Positions 9,481 through 18,372 of a stretch of DNA of 64,000 nt are shown piece by piece (position 1 is the first letter of the stretch; every line of letters starts with the position of its first letter). A model generated the notes under the pieces. The model ran no database searches, was not told where the DNA came from, and worked only from the letters and a program-made list of their open reading frames with translations. A program made the position numbers and the translations under genes. Origin of the DNA: Colimorpha_A sp045543555 (GTDB taxonomy: Bacteria > Bacillota > Clostridia > Oscillospirales > CAG-272); assembly GCA_045543555.1 (NCBI GenBank), contig JAZQMQ010000024.1:62001-126000 (forward strand), given 5' to 3'.

Positions 9481-10185
9481 ATGTCTCTGATTATAGATGT
9501 CATAGTTATTTTGGCTTTTATTGCAAGCCTTGTTGCGGGAGCAAAAAAAGGCTTTGTGCGTTCAGTCATCAGAATTGTAATAGTAATATCCGCGATCGTT
9601 GGCGCAATAAGATATTCGCCGGATTGTGCTGAATATTTGAATAAAAAATATATAGAAAAACCTGTTATAAATATTGCTCACAACTCAATAAGCAAGCTTA
9701 CTTCCGACAGCGTTAATATCGATATGCTCGCCGATGAGAAGCCCAACGCATTTCTTAAGGCTATAAACCGTTTTGGCGTTGAGGTTGAAGACATCAAGGT
9801 GTTTATTGCCGCGAACGGATACACTGATGAGGAAAAGGTAGATAGGATCGCGGAATATATGGGAGCACCGATAGCCTTGGCACTCTCAAAGGTTATCGCA
9901 TTTATTTTGCTTTTTATCGGTATCTGGTTTGTGCTATGGATAATCGGAAAACTGATATGTCTGATAGTCAAGCTACCTATATTGAGAACAGCAGATAAGT
10001 TTTTGGGACTCTTATTCGGAACGTTAAGCGGGTTAGTTTTTGCATGGGGGCTTTCGATTGCGTTGTGCCATCTTATGCCTCATCTTGCTGTTATATACGA
10101 TGGATTCATATCAGATAAAATAATCGAAAACTCAGTAATCGTTAAATATCTCGGTAGTATCGATCACTTCAGCTTATTTGGATAA
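9481..10185 (+). CDS. CvpA family membrane protein
   Basis: The 234-residue protein has a CvpA-like N-terminus: a first helix, the conserved GAKKGFVRS loop with glycine and basic residues at about 20-28, and a second helix directly after. Two further helices follow at about 135-165 and 175-200. Family members are linked to colicin V production in Enterobacteria and more widely to envelope stress resistance, but their mechanism is unclear. A soluble region of about 80 residues lies between the helix pairs. A GAAAGGA site precedes the ATG. The gene lies 37 bases after the propeller-like gene and 45 bases before the Clp ATPase. Confidence 0.8.
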   Translation: MSLIIDVIVILAFIASLVAGAKKGFVRSVIRIVIVISAIVGAIRYSPDCAEYLNKKYIEKPVINIAHNSISKLTSDSVNIDMLADEKPNAFLKAINRFGVEVEDIKVFIAANGYTDEEKVDRIAEYMGAPIALALSKVIAFILLFIGIWFVLWIIGKLICLIVKLPILRTADKFLGLLFGTLSGLVFAWGLSIALCHLMPHLAVIYDGFISDKIIENSVIVKYLGSIDHFSLFG

Positions 10186-10230
10186 TTTATTAATCATAAC
10201 GTTATTACTTTTATACCTATGGAGGAAAAA

Positions 10231-12540
10231 ATGCAGCTATGTTCTAAATGCCATAAAAGACTTGCAGTAGTGTTTGTTGGCAAAATGATAAACGATAAGA
10301 TCGAAAATGAGGGCTACTGCCTCACTTGTGCCCGTGAGCTTGGTATTACTCAGGTCGACGCTATAATGAAGCAATACGGAATTTCAGACGAGGACCTCGA
10401 AAGGCTTGAGCCGGAGATCGATTCGGAGGATCTTCCTGCCGTTACAGATGAAGGCGATGATGACGGTAAAGCGCCCGCTATAGATTTCAGAAAGATATTC
10501 GGTGGTATGCCGGGCGGTATGCCGGGAATTATCCCCTTTGCCAAAGCAAACGGTCAGGGAAAGGGGAATGCAGACAAAAAGGGCGGAGAGCAGAAGAAAA
10601 AAGAAAACGAAAGAAAGTTCTTGAGTGCTTATTGCTCTTCACTTACGGAAAAGGCAAAGCAGGGCAAGCTTGACCGTATTGTCGGACGTGACCGTGAGCT
10701 TCAAAGAGTGATGCAGATACTGTGCCGACGTCAGAAAAACAATCCTTGTCTTATAGGTGAGCCCGGTGTTGGTAAGACAGCGGTGGCAGAGGCTCTTGCG
10801 ATAAGGATCGTTGAGGGCAACGTTCCTTTCAGACTCAAGGACAAAGAGGTATATCTTGTTGATATGACCGCGCTTGTTGCGGGAACTCAGTTCAGAGGAC
10901 AGTTTGAAACAAGAATGAAGGGGCTTATCGATGAGGTCAAGGCTTTAGGCAATATAATTCTTGTTATTGATGAAGTCCATACAATTGCTTCTGCAGGAGA
11001 TGCAGAGGGAAGCATGAATGCCGCAAACATTTTGAAGCCCGCGCTTTCAAGAGGCGAGATCCAGGTCATAGGTGCAACTACTCTTGTTGAATACAGAAAA
11101 TATATAGAAAAGGATTCAGCTCTTGAAAGACGATTCCAGCCTGTTATGATCGACGAGCCGTCGGTTTCCGACTGTGTTGAAATACTGAAGGGAATAAAGA
11201 CCTATTATGAGACCTTCCACAATATTAAGGTGTCAAATGAGCTTCTTTATAAAGCAGTAAGTCTTTCGGAAAGATACATTACAGACAGATATCTTCCCGA
11301 TAAAGCAATCGACCTTCTCGACGAAGCCCTTTCTTACGTTGCGCTTTCTTCAAAGGAGCTTGATGAATTCCTTTCCGCAGAAAAGGAAGCGAGAGCTATC
11401 GCAGGTAAGAGAGCAGAAATCGAGAGCAGGGAAGAAACAGACCCCGAAAAGCAAAACAAGATATTTGAAGAACTCGCAGAGATCAAGGTTAAGGAGCTTA
11501 ACCTCACTCAAAGAATAGAAACTCTCCGCAAGGAAACCGATAAGCTCACGCTCACGGGTGAGGATCTTGCAAGGGTAATCGAAATTTGGACGGGAGTACC
11601 CGCAAGCTCCATCATGGAAAACGATTTTGCAAAGCTTGAACGTCTGCATGAGGCAATAAGCTCCAAGCTGATCGGTCAGGATCATGCCGTCGATGCCGTC
11701 GTAAGAGCAATAAGAAGAAATCGCGCGGGAGTAACGGCAAAAAGAAAGCCTGTATCCTTCATTTTTGCAGGACCTACAGGTGTTGGTAAGACAGAGCTTG
11801 TAAAGGTGCTCGCTTCAGAGCTGTTTGATTCTCCGGAGACGCTTATACGTCTTGATATGTCTGAGTTTATGGAGAAATTTTCGGTATCGAGAATCATCGG
11901 AGCGCCTCCCGGGTACGTTGGCTACGACGAAGCAGGTCAGCTAACCGAAAAGATAAGAAGAAAGCCATATAGTGTCGTTCTGTTCGACGAAATAGAAAAG
12001 GCGCATCCCGACGTTATGAATATTCTACTTCAAATACTTGATGACGGAAGAATAACAGACGCGCAGGGAAGAACGGTCAATTTTGAAAATACAGTTATAG
12101 TTATGACCACCAATGCGGGCTCTGAGGCGTCTTCTTCGTCTGCAGGATTCAGCGCAAGCAGTCACGATTCCGACACACAGAGAACAGAGAAGGCTTTATC
12201 GTCCTTCCTTCGCCCTGAATTCATTAACAGAGTTGACGAGATCGTTGTCTTCAACAGACTCACAAAGGATAACTTTACAAGAATTGCATCTCTTATGCTT
12301 GACGAGCTGAAAAATGCCCTTAAGGAACGGGATATTAATTTTGTTTATACCGATAAGGCGGCATCCGCTATCGCGGAAGCATCCTTCAGTGAAAAATTCG
12401 GTGCCCGCAATATGAGAAGATATATCAGCAAAGAGGTGGAAGACCGTTTGGCTGATAAGCTTATTGGATCATATTCCGAGAATATTAGCGGTGTTTGCCT
12501 CGATTACGACGGAGAGAGCTTGACAGTTAGCGTAATTTGA
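10231..12540 (+). CDS. Clp/Hsp100 AAA+ ATPase with N-terminal zinc finger (ClpC-like)
   Basis: This 769-residue protein is a two-ring unfoldase. The ATG at 10231 is preferred over that at 10219, since GGAGG at 10221-10225 lies between them. It begins with a four-cysteine zinc finger (Cys4, Cys7, Cys30, Cys33) like that of McsA, in place of the usual Clp N domain. A Gly-Met-rich linker follows at about 90-125. AAA1 has Walker A at 176-183 and a VIDEVH Walker B; a short M-type coiled coil lies at about 373-443; AAA2 has Walker A at about 514-521 and LFDEIEKAHPD. An AGF tripeptide at about 638-640 sits where the ClpP-docking loop is in ClpC, so it probably feeds ClpP, which is not encoded nearby. 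Confidence 0.9.
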   Translation: MQLCSKCHKRLAVVFVGKMINDKIENEGYCLTCARELGITQVDAIMKQYGISDEDLERLEPEIDSEDLPAVTDEGDDDGKAPAIDFRKIFGGMPGGMPGIIPFAKANGQGKGNADKKGGEQKKKENERKFLSAYCSSLTEKAKQGKLDRIVGRDRELQRVMQILCRRQKNNPCLIGEPGVGKTAVAEALAIRIVEGNVPFRLKDKEVYLVDMTALVAGTQFRGQFETRMKGLIDEVKALGNIILVIDEVHTIASAGDAEGSMNAANILKPALSRGEIQVIGATTLVEYRKYIEKDSALERRFQPVMIDEPSVSDCVEILKGIKTYYETFHNIKVSNELLYKAVSLSERYITDRYLPDKAIDLLDEALSYVALSSKELDEFLSAEKEARAIAGKRAEIESREETDPEKQNKIFEELAEIKVKELNLTQRIETLRKETDKLTLTGEDLARVIEIWTGVPASSIMENDFAKLERLHEAISSKLIGQDHAVDAVVRAIRRNRAGVTAKRKPVSFIFAGPTGVGKTELVKVLASELFDSPETLIRLDMSEFMEKFSVSRIIGAPPGYVGYDEAGQLTEKIRRKPYSVVLFDEIEKAHPDVMNILLQILDDGRITDAQGRTVNFENTVIVMTTNAGSEASSSSAGFSASSHDSDTQRTEKALSSFLRPEFINRVDEIVVFNRLTKDNFTRIASLMLDELKNALKERDINFVYTDKAASAIAEASFSEKFGARNMRRYISKEVEDRLADKLIGSYSENISGVCLDYDGESLTVSVI

Positions 12541-12573
12541 TTAGTTTTTAATTTTTAGGAAAGGAGCGAATTT

Positions 12574-15378
12574 ATGGCAGGAAAGTGGTATGATAAATCG
12601 TCGTTTCAAACTGCCTCCTTACTCGGTACCGACGTGAATGTCGGTCTTAGCAGGGAAGAGGTTTTGAGCAGACGACGTCTTGACGGTGCTAATGATATAT
12701 ATCCCACACCAAAAAAGAACTACAAGAAGTATATTTCACATTTGCTGACCGATTATAACTCGGTTTTGATGATTATAACGCTCCTTATTGCCGCAATATT
12801 TGATGAGACCGAGAATCTTTATGTGATGCTCGTGGTCTTGCTGACATACTATATCGTTGCTATGTTTGCGTACATGAAGTCACAAAGCGTGCTCGACGAT
12901 ATGGGAAAGGGTGCCTTGCCTAACGCAAAGGTCTTGCGAGAGGGCAGGATGCTAATGGTAAAACAGCGACAGCTTGTCAGAGGCGATATCATTTATTTGT
13001 CTGCGGGTGATATAGTTCCGTGTGATGCGCGTCTGTGCGAAAGCGACGAGCTCGATGTTTTGGAGGTCAACGTAACAGGGGGAAGCCATGCGGTAAGAAA
13101 GTCTGCAAGATTTGAGGATTATCACGATATCGCTCCATCACAGCAGAGAAATATGCTGTTTGCCTCATCGATCATCACCAAAGGAACCTGTAAGGCGATC
13201 TGTTGCGAGATCGGAGAAGACACCCTTGTTTGCAAAATGAAGAAAAACCAACCGATCGTATCTCACGAAAAGCTTGGTATTTTTGAATGGATCGCAAAAT
13301 TCTGCCGCAGATGGACCTTGTGTATGACTCTCGGAATTCTTGTTCTGACAGTTCTTTCGATCATGTTCGGACAGTCACATAACGGCATTTTCGGAAGCTT
13401 TATGACCGGAGTCTCACTCGCAGTCTCGTCAATGAGCGAATTCTATTCCGCATTTGCTTATATAGTTCTTGCTTGCGGAATATTCGGTGCGCTGAACAGA
13501 AAGAAAGAGGTTAACCGAGGTGCGCTAATAAAGAACAGCGCAAAGCTTGACGATATAAAAAAGCTCACCTGTCTTATTGTACCGAAGGACGAAGCGTTCA
13601 TTATCAGAGGAATGACTCTTGAGAAGGTGTTTGCCAACGGTGATACATATAACGTAACCGATCGCGGATATAAGAAAAACGCTTCGCGAGTTTTGCGTTA
13701 TGCCTTGATTTCTACGGGAAAATACGGCGCAGGTAAGCTTACGCTCAACAATCTTCAGGGCGAAAATATATACACAGCAGAAGAAGACGCTATCATTAAA
13801 GGAGCGGAATATCTCAGCGAATACAACATAGGGCTCGAGCTGAAATATCCTCTTGTTGATCATCTTAACAGGGGTAACGGAGTTGCTTTTGATACGTCAC
13901 TTGTCAAGTATGAAAACAGCTATTTTATCAGCTTAAGAGGGGACTATTCTTTGGTTCTGCCTCTTTGCAGACACTATACAGAGGACAGCAGAGTTCATAA
14001 TATGACGGACGAAAAGCTCAATTCGCTGTATATTGAAGCCGAAAAGCTTGCAAGACAGTCTTACAGGGTCATTGCCGTAGCTTCAAAGGACGTAGTTGTA
14101 AATAATTTGCGGCGCGTTTCCAATTCTTATAATGACCTTACCCTTGAGGGATTTTTGGCAATTAAGGAACCAATATTGCCTGAATCTGCAAAGAACGTTC
14201 TTCGTGCATCAAACGCGGGAATGAAAATAATAATGCTTTGTAAGGACGAAAGCGAAAACAACAAGGTCGTAGCCGAATCTCTCGGAATTGCTACCGGCGA
14301 AGACAGCATTATAAGCGGCAGAGACCTCGCTGCAATGAAGGAGGGGCTTTTCAGAGCCGATATTGATAAATATACGGTCTACGAGGGTCTTACTTTAAAT
14401 CAAAAGCGTCTGTTGGTACGGTTCCTGCAGGAAAAAGGCGAACGTGTTGGATATCTTTGTTCCGAGCTTGATGAGATCATTCTCATGAAGGAGGCGGACG
14501 TAGGCTTTTCACAAAGTGTTACTATATCCGATAAAGCAGGCGGAAGCGGAGTTGACCTGTCGAGACATAATATGCCGATTTATTCGAAGAATGCCAATGC
14601 ACATAACAGCGGATGTGAAGCACTGAAGTTTGTCTCAGACATCATAGTATCTGAGCCTGATGCTTCGGGTACAGGCGGATTCAATGCTATAGTTGATGCG
14701 CTTTTGTGTTCGAAATCAATTTATTATAATCTGCACAGAATGCTCAAATATATGATCATTTCGCAGATATCAAGGCTGCTTATCGTATTTGCGTCGATAT
14801 TCCTTGGCTTCTCCGCACTTATACCGTCGCAAATTCTGTTTTTGGGATTGGTTATTGATTTTGCGGCAATTATCATAATTGCCTTCCAAAAGCCCGAGCA
14901 CTCGCTACTAAAACGAAACTCCGATTTGGGTAATAAAATCAGTAAGCCGTTCACAAGGAATCCCGAATGCGTATTTTTTGGAATTATCCTTGCCGCAGCA
15001 ATATCCATTATTACGGTGTTACTTACAAGATACGGTCTCCTTGAAGCTGCTACAACGTCATGGTTCTGCTTTATCACCTGTATTATCACACAAATATCGC
15101 TGCTTAATGAGTGTAAACGTGAAAACAGTATTTTTGACAAAAACGTGAGGGTAAACGGCGCGTATGTCGCTATGCTTGTGCTCGTTACTGCATTCATCGT
15201 TCTTAACGTGACTCTGCCGGGTTTTGCGGAATTGTTCGGCTTTGCGAGTGTAGGAAAATATGCACTCATTGCAGCTTTTGCTCCTGCTTTGCTTTTAACA
15301 TTGCTTTTTGAAATTTATAAGACAATTTGCGGATTTGGGATAAAAAGAAAAAGGAAAACCGCTAAAAAGAAGAAATAA
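12574..15378 (+). CDS. P-type ATPase homologue lacking catalytic motifs (pseudoenzyme)
   Basis: The intact 934-residue frame follows the P2-type (calcium pump-like) plan: N-terminal helices at about 62-100, an actuator domain with LVRGDIIYLSAGD (134-146), M3-M4 (about 245-305), cytosolic P and N domains (about 320-700) and six C-terminal helices. The catalytic motifs are replaced: TGES is TGGS at 168-171; the DKTGT motif is PKDEA with Pro337 at the phosphorylated Asp; KGA is RGD at about 455; TGD is CKD at 556-558; GDGxND is CSELDE at 629-634. In M4 PEGL is SEFY, keeping Glu289. It should not hydrolyse ATP through a phosphoenzyme. It starts 33 bases after the Clp gene and ends at a terminator. 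Confidence 0.88.
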   Translation: MAGKWYDKSSFQTASLLGTDVNVGLSREEVLSRRRLDGANDIYPTPKKNYKKYISHLLTDYNSVLMIITLLIAAIFDETENLYVMLVVLLTYYIVAMFAYMKSQSVLDDMGKGALPNAKVLREGRMLMVKQRQLVRGDIIYLSAGDIVPCDARLCESDELDVLEVNVTGGSHAVRKSARFEDYHDIAPSQQRNMLFASSIITKGTCKAICCEIGEDTLVCKMKKNQPIVSHEKLGIFEWIAKFCRRWTLCMTLGILVLTVLSIMFGQSHNGIFGSFMTGVSLAVSSMSEFYSAFAYIVLACGIFGALNRKKEVNRGALIKNSAKLDDIKKLTCLIVPKDEAFIIRGMTLEKVFANGDTYNVTDRGYKKNASRVLRYALISTGKYGAGKLTLNNLQGENIYTAEEDAIIKGAEYLSEYNIGLELKYPLVDHLNRGNGVAFDTSLVKYENSYFISLRGDYSLVLPLCRHYTEDSRVHNMTDEKLNSLYIEAEKLARQSYRVIAVASKDVVVNNLRRVSNSYNDLTLEGFLAIKEPILPESAKNVLRASNAGMKIIMLCKDESENNKVVAESLGIATGEDSIISGRDLAAMKEGLFRADIDKYTVYEGLTLNQKRLLVRFLQEKGERVGYLCSELDEIILMKEADVGFSQSVTISDKAGGSGVDLSRHNMPIYSKNANAHNSGCEALKFVSDIIVSEPDASGTGGFNAIVDALLCSKSIYYNLHRMLKYMIISQISRLLIVFASIFLGFSALIPSQILFLGLVIDFAAIIIIAFQKPEHSLLKRNSDLGNKISKPFTRNPECVFFGIILAAAISIITVLLTRYGLLEAATTSWFCFITCIITQISLLNECKRENSIFDKNVRVNGAYVAMLVLVTAFIVLNVTLPGFAELFGFASVGKYALIAAFAPALLLTLLFEIYKTICGFGIKRKRKTAKKKK

Positions 15379-15385
15379 TGATATA

Positions 15386-15423
15386 AAAATACCGAGCTGA
15401 TGATTTCAGCTCGGTATTTTTAA
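15386..15423 (+). terminator. Rho-independent terminator
   Basis: A 14-base stem (AAATACCGAGCTGA and its complement) with a 4-5 base loop is flanked by A-rich and T-rich arms, so it can end transcription from both sides: the P-type ATPase homologue on plus and the PHP pseudogene on minus. Confidence 0.85.
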
Positions 15424-15432
15424 GTAGAGAAA

Positions 15433-16472
15433 TTATTTCCAATCTTCCTCAAAATATGCTTTGGTGTATGCCATTTCACCGTTCTTGTCACAGACCGCGA
15501 TTCTGAAGCAGGGAGTAAGATCAGCCTGCGTGCGCGTCTTGCAGTTTTCAATATAAGGGGATACGTCAAACGATGATTCGGTAACCGCTTCACCTTCGGC
15601 GGCGTTTTTTCTTCTGCAATATCGGCGCTCGGTAATGAGTTCGATATATTTTGCATCGGAGGTGGAGATATGGATTACTCCGTCCTTGATATAAAGCTCG
15701 TTTATCAGAGGACCGCTTGGTGAATAGTGATGGCCCTTTTCAAGTGCAAAGAATACGGTATCATAATCGAGTTTTTCTGCTTTGATCATAGTAAATCCGA
15801 CAAAGTATTCGGCGAGACGGTCTTTGCCGGAGTGTGCGTCGTCGGTTGCAATGGGGAAGACGCGCTGACCCTTTGCAAGAAGGTCGTCCATGGGTTGTAT
15901 GGTGTCGGGATAACCGCCCCTCACACATCCAGTATTGTAGAATTCGACTGCCCAGAGTCCTTTGAGCTCTGCGTAATCTTCATATCTCTGAAGTGACCAG
16001 TTTGGGTGGTTAAGTGATACGATTAAGCCATCCTCGTTTGCGGCTGATATAACGGAATTGATCGTGTCTACGCTGTATTCGCGGCGGAAATCGTTCTTTT
16101 TTATCTCATCGCTCAAATACTGTACTGCGTGAGGAGGCCACATTCTTTACATTGTGAAGACCTTGCTGTTGGTCTTGTTTTTTTCTCTTGCAAACAGATT
16201 AAGGTGGTAGGTTCTTACGTACTCGAAACCGCCCTGATGAACGAGCTCGTTAGTCGCAATCTCGTAAGATGTTATCGCAAGGAAGTTTTCGTCGCTCAAA
16301 TCGTTGTGGGGCACAAGTGCCTCGTGATCTGTGTACGTGATTATTGAATAACCGCGCTTCATATACTCCTCCTTTGTCTCCTCGGGAGTCATTTTTCCGT
16401 CGAAACAGTTGTATGCATATGAAGATTAGCTTTGTAGAAGTTTCCTTCGTTTGGTATGAGATATTTTTTCAT
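15433..16472 (-). pseudogene. PHP-domain metal-dependent hydrolase, broken
   Basis: Read from the ATG at 16472, the frame starts with the PHP signature KANLHMHTT and then breaks at about 16400, where a single base appears missing: restoring one G gives a VSDGKMTPEE continuation. The next segment (16392-16147) carries TYTDHEAL and other PHP residues, and stops at an in-frame TAA at 16149-16147. The last segment (to 15433) includes SLNHPNWSL and DDAHSG. The whole would be about 346 residues, a size usual for PHP phosphoesterases. Two independent lesions argue for a true pseudogene. It lies four bases after the phosphoribosyltransferase stop, in a former operon. Confidence 0.8.
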
Positions 16473-16476
16473 TGCT

Positions 16477-17043
16477 TTACTGTATCTTTGCCATAACGGT
16501 TCCGTCAGGATGGAACAAAGGAAGCTTTTCAAGATATACGAGGTCGTCTCTGTTTTGTGCATCGCCCTCTGCAAGAATACAAGCTCTTCCGACGATTATT
16601 CCGCCTGCCTGCTTGACAAGAACCTCAAGCGCATTGAGGGATTCACCTGTTGAGATAACGTCGTCTACAAGAAGAATTCTTTTGCCCTTCATTTTTTCTG
16701 CGTCTGCGCCGTCGAGATAAAGCTTTTGATCGGCATTTGTTGTGATGGAACGAACGTTTACTTCGAATACGCTGGTCATATAAAGCTTGGGATGCTTTCT
16801 GGCAACGAAATAGAAATCGTCATCTCTCTGACGAGCCATTTCGTGTGCCAACGGGATACCCTTTGCTTCTGCTGTAATAAGATAATCATAATCAGGAGCT
16901 GCTTTGATCAGATCACGGGCACAAGCAACGGTAAGCTCTGCGTCTCCGAATATAACGAAGGCTCCTATGCTGAGATTTTCATTAACGGGGCATATAGGGA
17001 GGTGTCTTTCGAGTCCTGCAATAGTCATTTTGTGTGTGAGCAT
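16477..17043 (-). CDS. Purine-type phosphoribosyltransferase (Apt/Xpt-like)
   Basis: The 188-residue protein belongs to the type I phosphoribosyltransferases, which join a nucleobase to PRPP. The PRPP-binding loop is clear at residues 122-135 (RILLVDDVISTGES), and the AEAKGIPLA segment at about 58-66 is the family's second phosphate-binding loop, as in adenine and xanthine phosphoribosyltransferases. The base specificity cannot be told from sequence alone. It is transcribed from its own promoter at 17104-17077. The downstream PHP gene is broken, so it is now effectively monocistronic. Confidence 0.85.
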   Translation of the reverse strand: MLTHKMTIAGLERHLPICPVNENLSIGAFVIFGDAELTVACARDLIKAAPDYDYLITAEAKGIPLAHEMARQRDDDFYFVARKHPKLYMTSVFEVNVRSITTNADQKLYLDGADAEKMKGKRILLVDDVISTGESLNALEVLVKQAGGIIVGRACILAEGDAQNRDDLVYLEKLPLFHPDGTVMAKIQ

Positions 17044-17076
17044 TGTTATAGCGTCCTTTCGTGTTGTTCTGTATTA

Positions 17077-17104
17077 ATTATAAACCAAACGAAAATAATG
17101 TCAA
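17077..17104 (-). promoter_or_regulatory. Sigma-A type promoter for the phosphoribosyltransferase
   Basis: On the minus strand TTGACA (17104-17099) and TATAAT (17082-17077) are separated by 16 bases, about 33 bases before the ATG at 17043. No purine riboswitch fold is seen in this short leader. Confidence 0.75.
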
Positions 17105-17148
17105 GGTCAAAAGGGGAAATTTTTAGTCAATAAATGCTCAAAAGGTAC

Positions 17149-17177
17149 TTGAATTATTCTTAATTTATTGATATAAT
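17149..17177 (+). promoter_or_regulatory. Sigma-A type promoter for the oxidoreductase-coaE-pepM18-prfA run
   Basis: TTGAAT (17149-17154) and TATAAT (17172-17177) are 17 bases apart. The predicted transcription start (about 17184) lies at the upstream ATG 17183, which rules that ATG out as a start codon. Confidence 0.7.
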
Positions 17178-17212
17178 AAACTATGTATAACTGTATAATG
17201 GGGGGTGTATCC

Positions 17213-18337
17213 TTGAAAATCGGACTACTTGGCTTCGGCTTTATGGGAAAAACACACGCGTATGCAATCGACAACCTGAAATATTTCTACGGTAACGGTT
17301 ACGGCGATGTTAAAATTGCCGCTGTTTGTACCTCAAGAGAAGAGACTGCTAAAAAGGCTGCCGAAATATACGGAATAAGTGCTTACCGTCTTAATGAGGA
17401 CGATATAATAAACGATCCCGAAATTGATATTATCGATATTTGTACTCCTAATGTATTTCATTATGAAACCGTTAAAAAGGCGCTTCTTGCAGGAAAGCAC
17501 GTGTATTGTGAAAAGCCAATGACCGTAACATACGCTCAGGCTGAGGAGCTCACCGAGCTTTGCAAGAAGATGGGGCTTAAGGCTCAAATGGTATTTAATA
17601 ACCGTTTTATGCCCGCCGCTATGAAGGCAAAGGAAATAATGGAATCCGGCAGGATCGGAAACACTGTGTCTTTCAGATTTGTTTATCGTCACGCAAGCTG
17701 TACCGATCCGTGTAAAAAGGCGGGGTGGAAACAAAATTCCGATATTTGCGGAGGCGGAGTGCTTTTTGATCTCGGCTCACATGTGATCGATCTTTGCAGA
17801 TACCTTTGCGGAGAGATCGACACCATAAGCGGAAGATCGCAGATCTATTATAAAACCAGAGCGGGCATGAACGGCGAAACATGGCAGACAAACGCCGATG
17901 AAGCCTTTTATATGACTGCTACTCTCAGTGGCGGCGGAGTCGGAACGATAGAAGCAAACAAGCTTGCGATCGGAACAAATGACGAGTTGGGATTTGATAT
18001 ATTCGGCGAAAAGGGTGCGCTCAGTTATTCGCTCATGCAACCCAATTACCTTCGTTTCTACGATGGTCAAAGAGACGGTGGCTATATAGGCGGTGACAGA
18101 GGATTTACCGATATTGAGACCGTTGGAAGATACCCTCTTCCCGGAGGAATTTTCCCGTCGTTCAAGGCACCTGTGGGATGGCTTATGGGTCACGTTGAGT
18201 GCTACAGAAGCTTTATCGATGCAGTACGAAACGACAATCCTTGTTTCCCGTCGTTTGATGACGGCGCAAGGGTGCAAAAAATAATGGAACGCGCATATCA
18301 GTCCGATAAAGAAAACGGAGTGTTCCTTGAGATATGA
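17213..18337 (+). CDS. Gfo/Idh/MocA family NAD(P)-dependent oxidoreductase
   Basis: The protein is a sugar or inositol-type dehydrogenase of 374 residues. It has a Rossmann GLLGFGFMGKTHA loop at the N-terminus, the family's EKP motif (CEKPMT, about residue 100) and a catalytic-site segment with a histidine (DLGSHVIDLCRYL, about 185). The TTG at 17213 is chosen because a GGGGGG ribosome binding site lies at 17199-17205 and the ATG at 17183 coincides with the predicted transcription start. The substrate is unknown. The coaE gene follows with an upstream region that overlaps its end. Confidence 0.85.
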   Translation: MKIGLLGFGFMGKTHAYAIDNLKYFYGNGYGDVKIAAVCTSREETAKKAAEIYGISAYRLNEDDIINDPEIDIIDICTPNVFHYETVKKALLAGKHVYCEKPMTVTYAQAEELTELCKKMGLKAQMVFNNRFMPAAMKAKEIMESGRIGNTVSFRFVYRHASCTDPCKKAGWKQNSDICGGGVLFDLGSHVIDLCRYLCGEIDTISGRSQIYYKTRAGMNGETWQTNADEAFYMTATLSGGGVGTIEANKLAIGTNDELGFDIFGEKGALSYSLMQPNYLRFYDGQRDGGYIGGDRGFTDIETVGRYPLPGGIFPSFKAPVGWLMGHVECYRSFIDAVRNDNPCFPSFDDGARVQKIMERAYQSDKENGVFLEI

Positions 18338-18372
18338 ATTCACGCCGACAGAACGTCGGAGAAGGGAGTAAT

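Noticed and set aside
17044..17076. Purine riboswitch before the phosphoribosyltransferase
   Set aside because: The leader from the promoter to the ATG is about 30 bases, too short to hold one.
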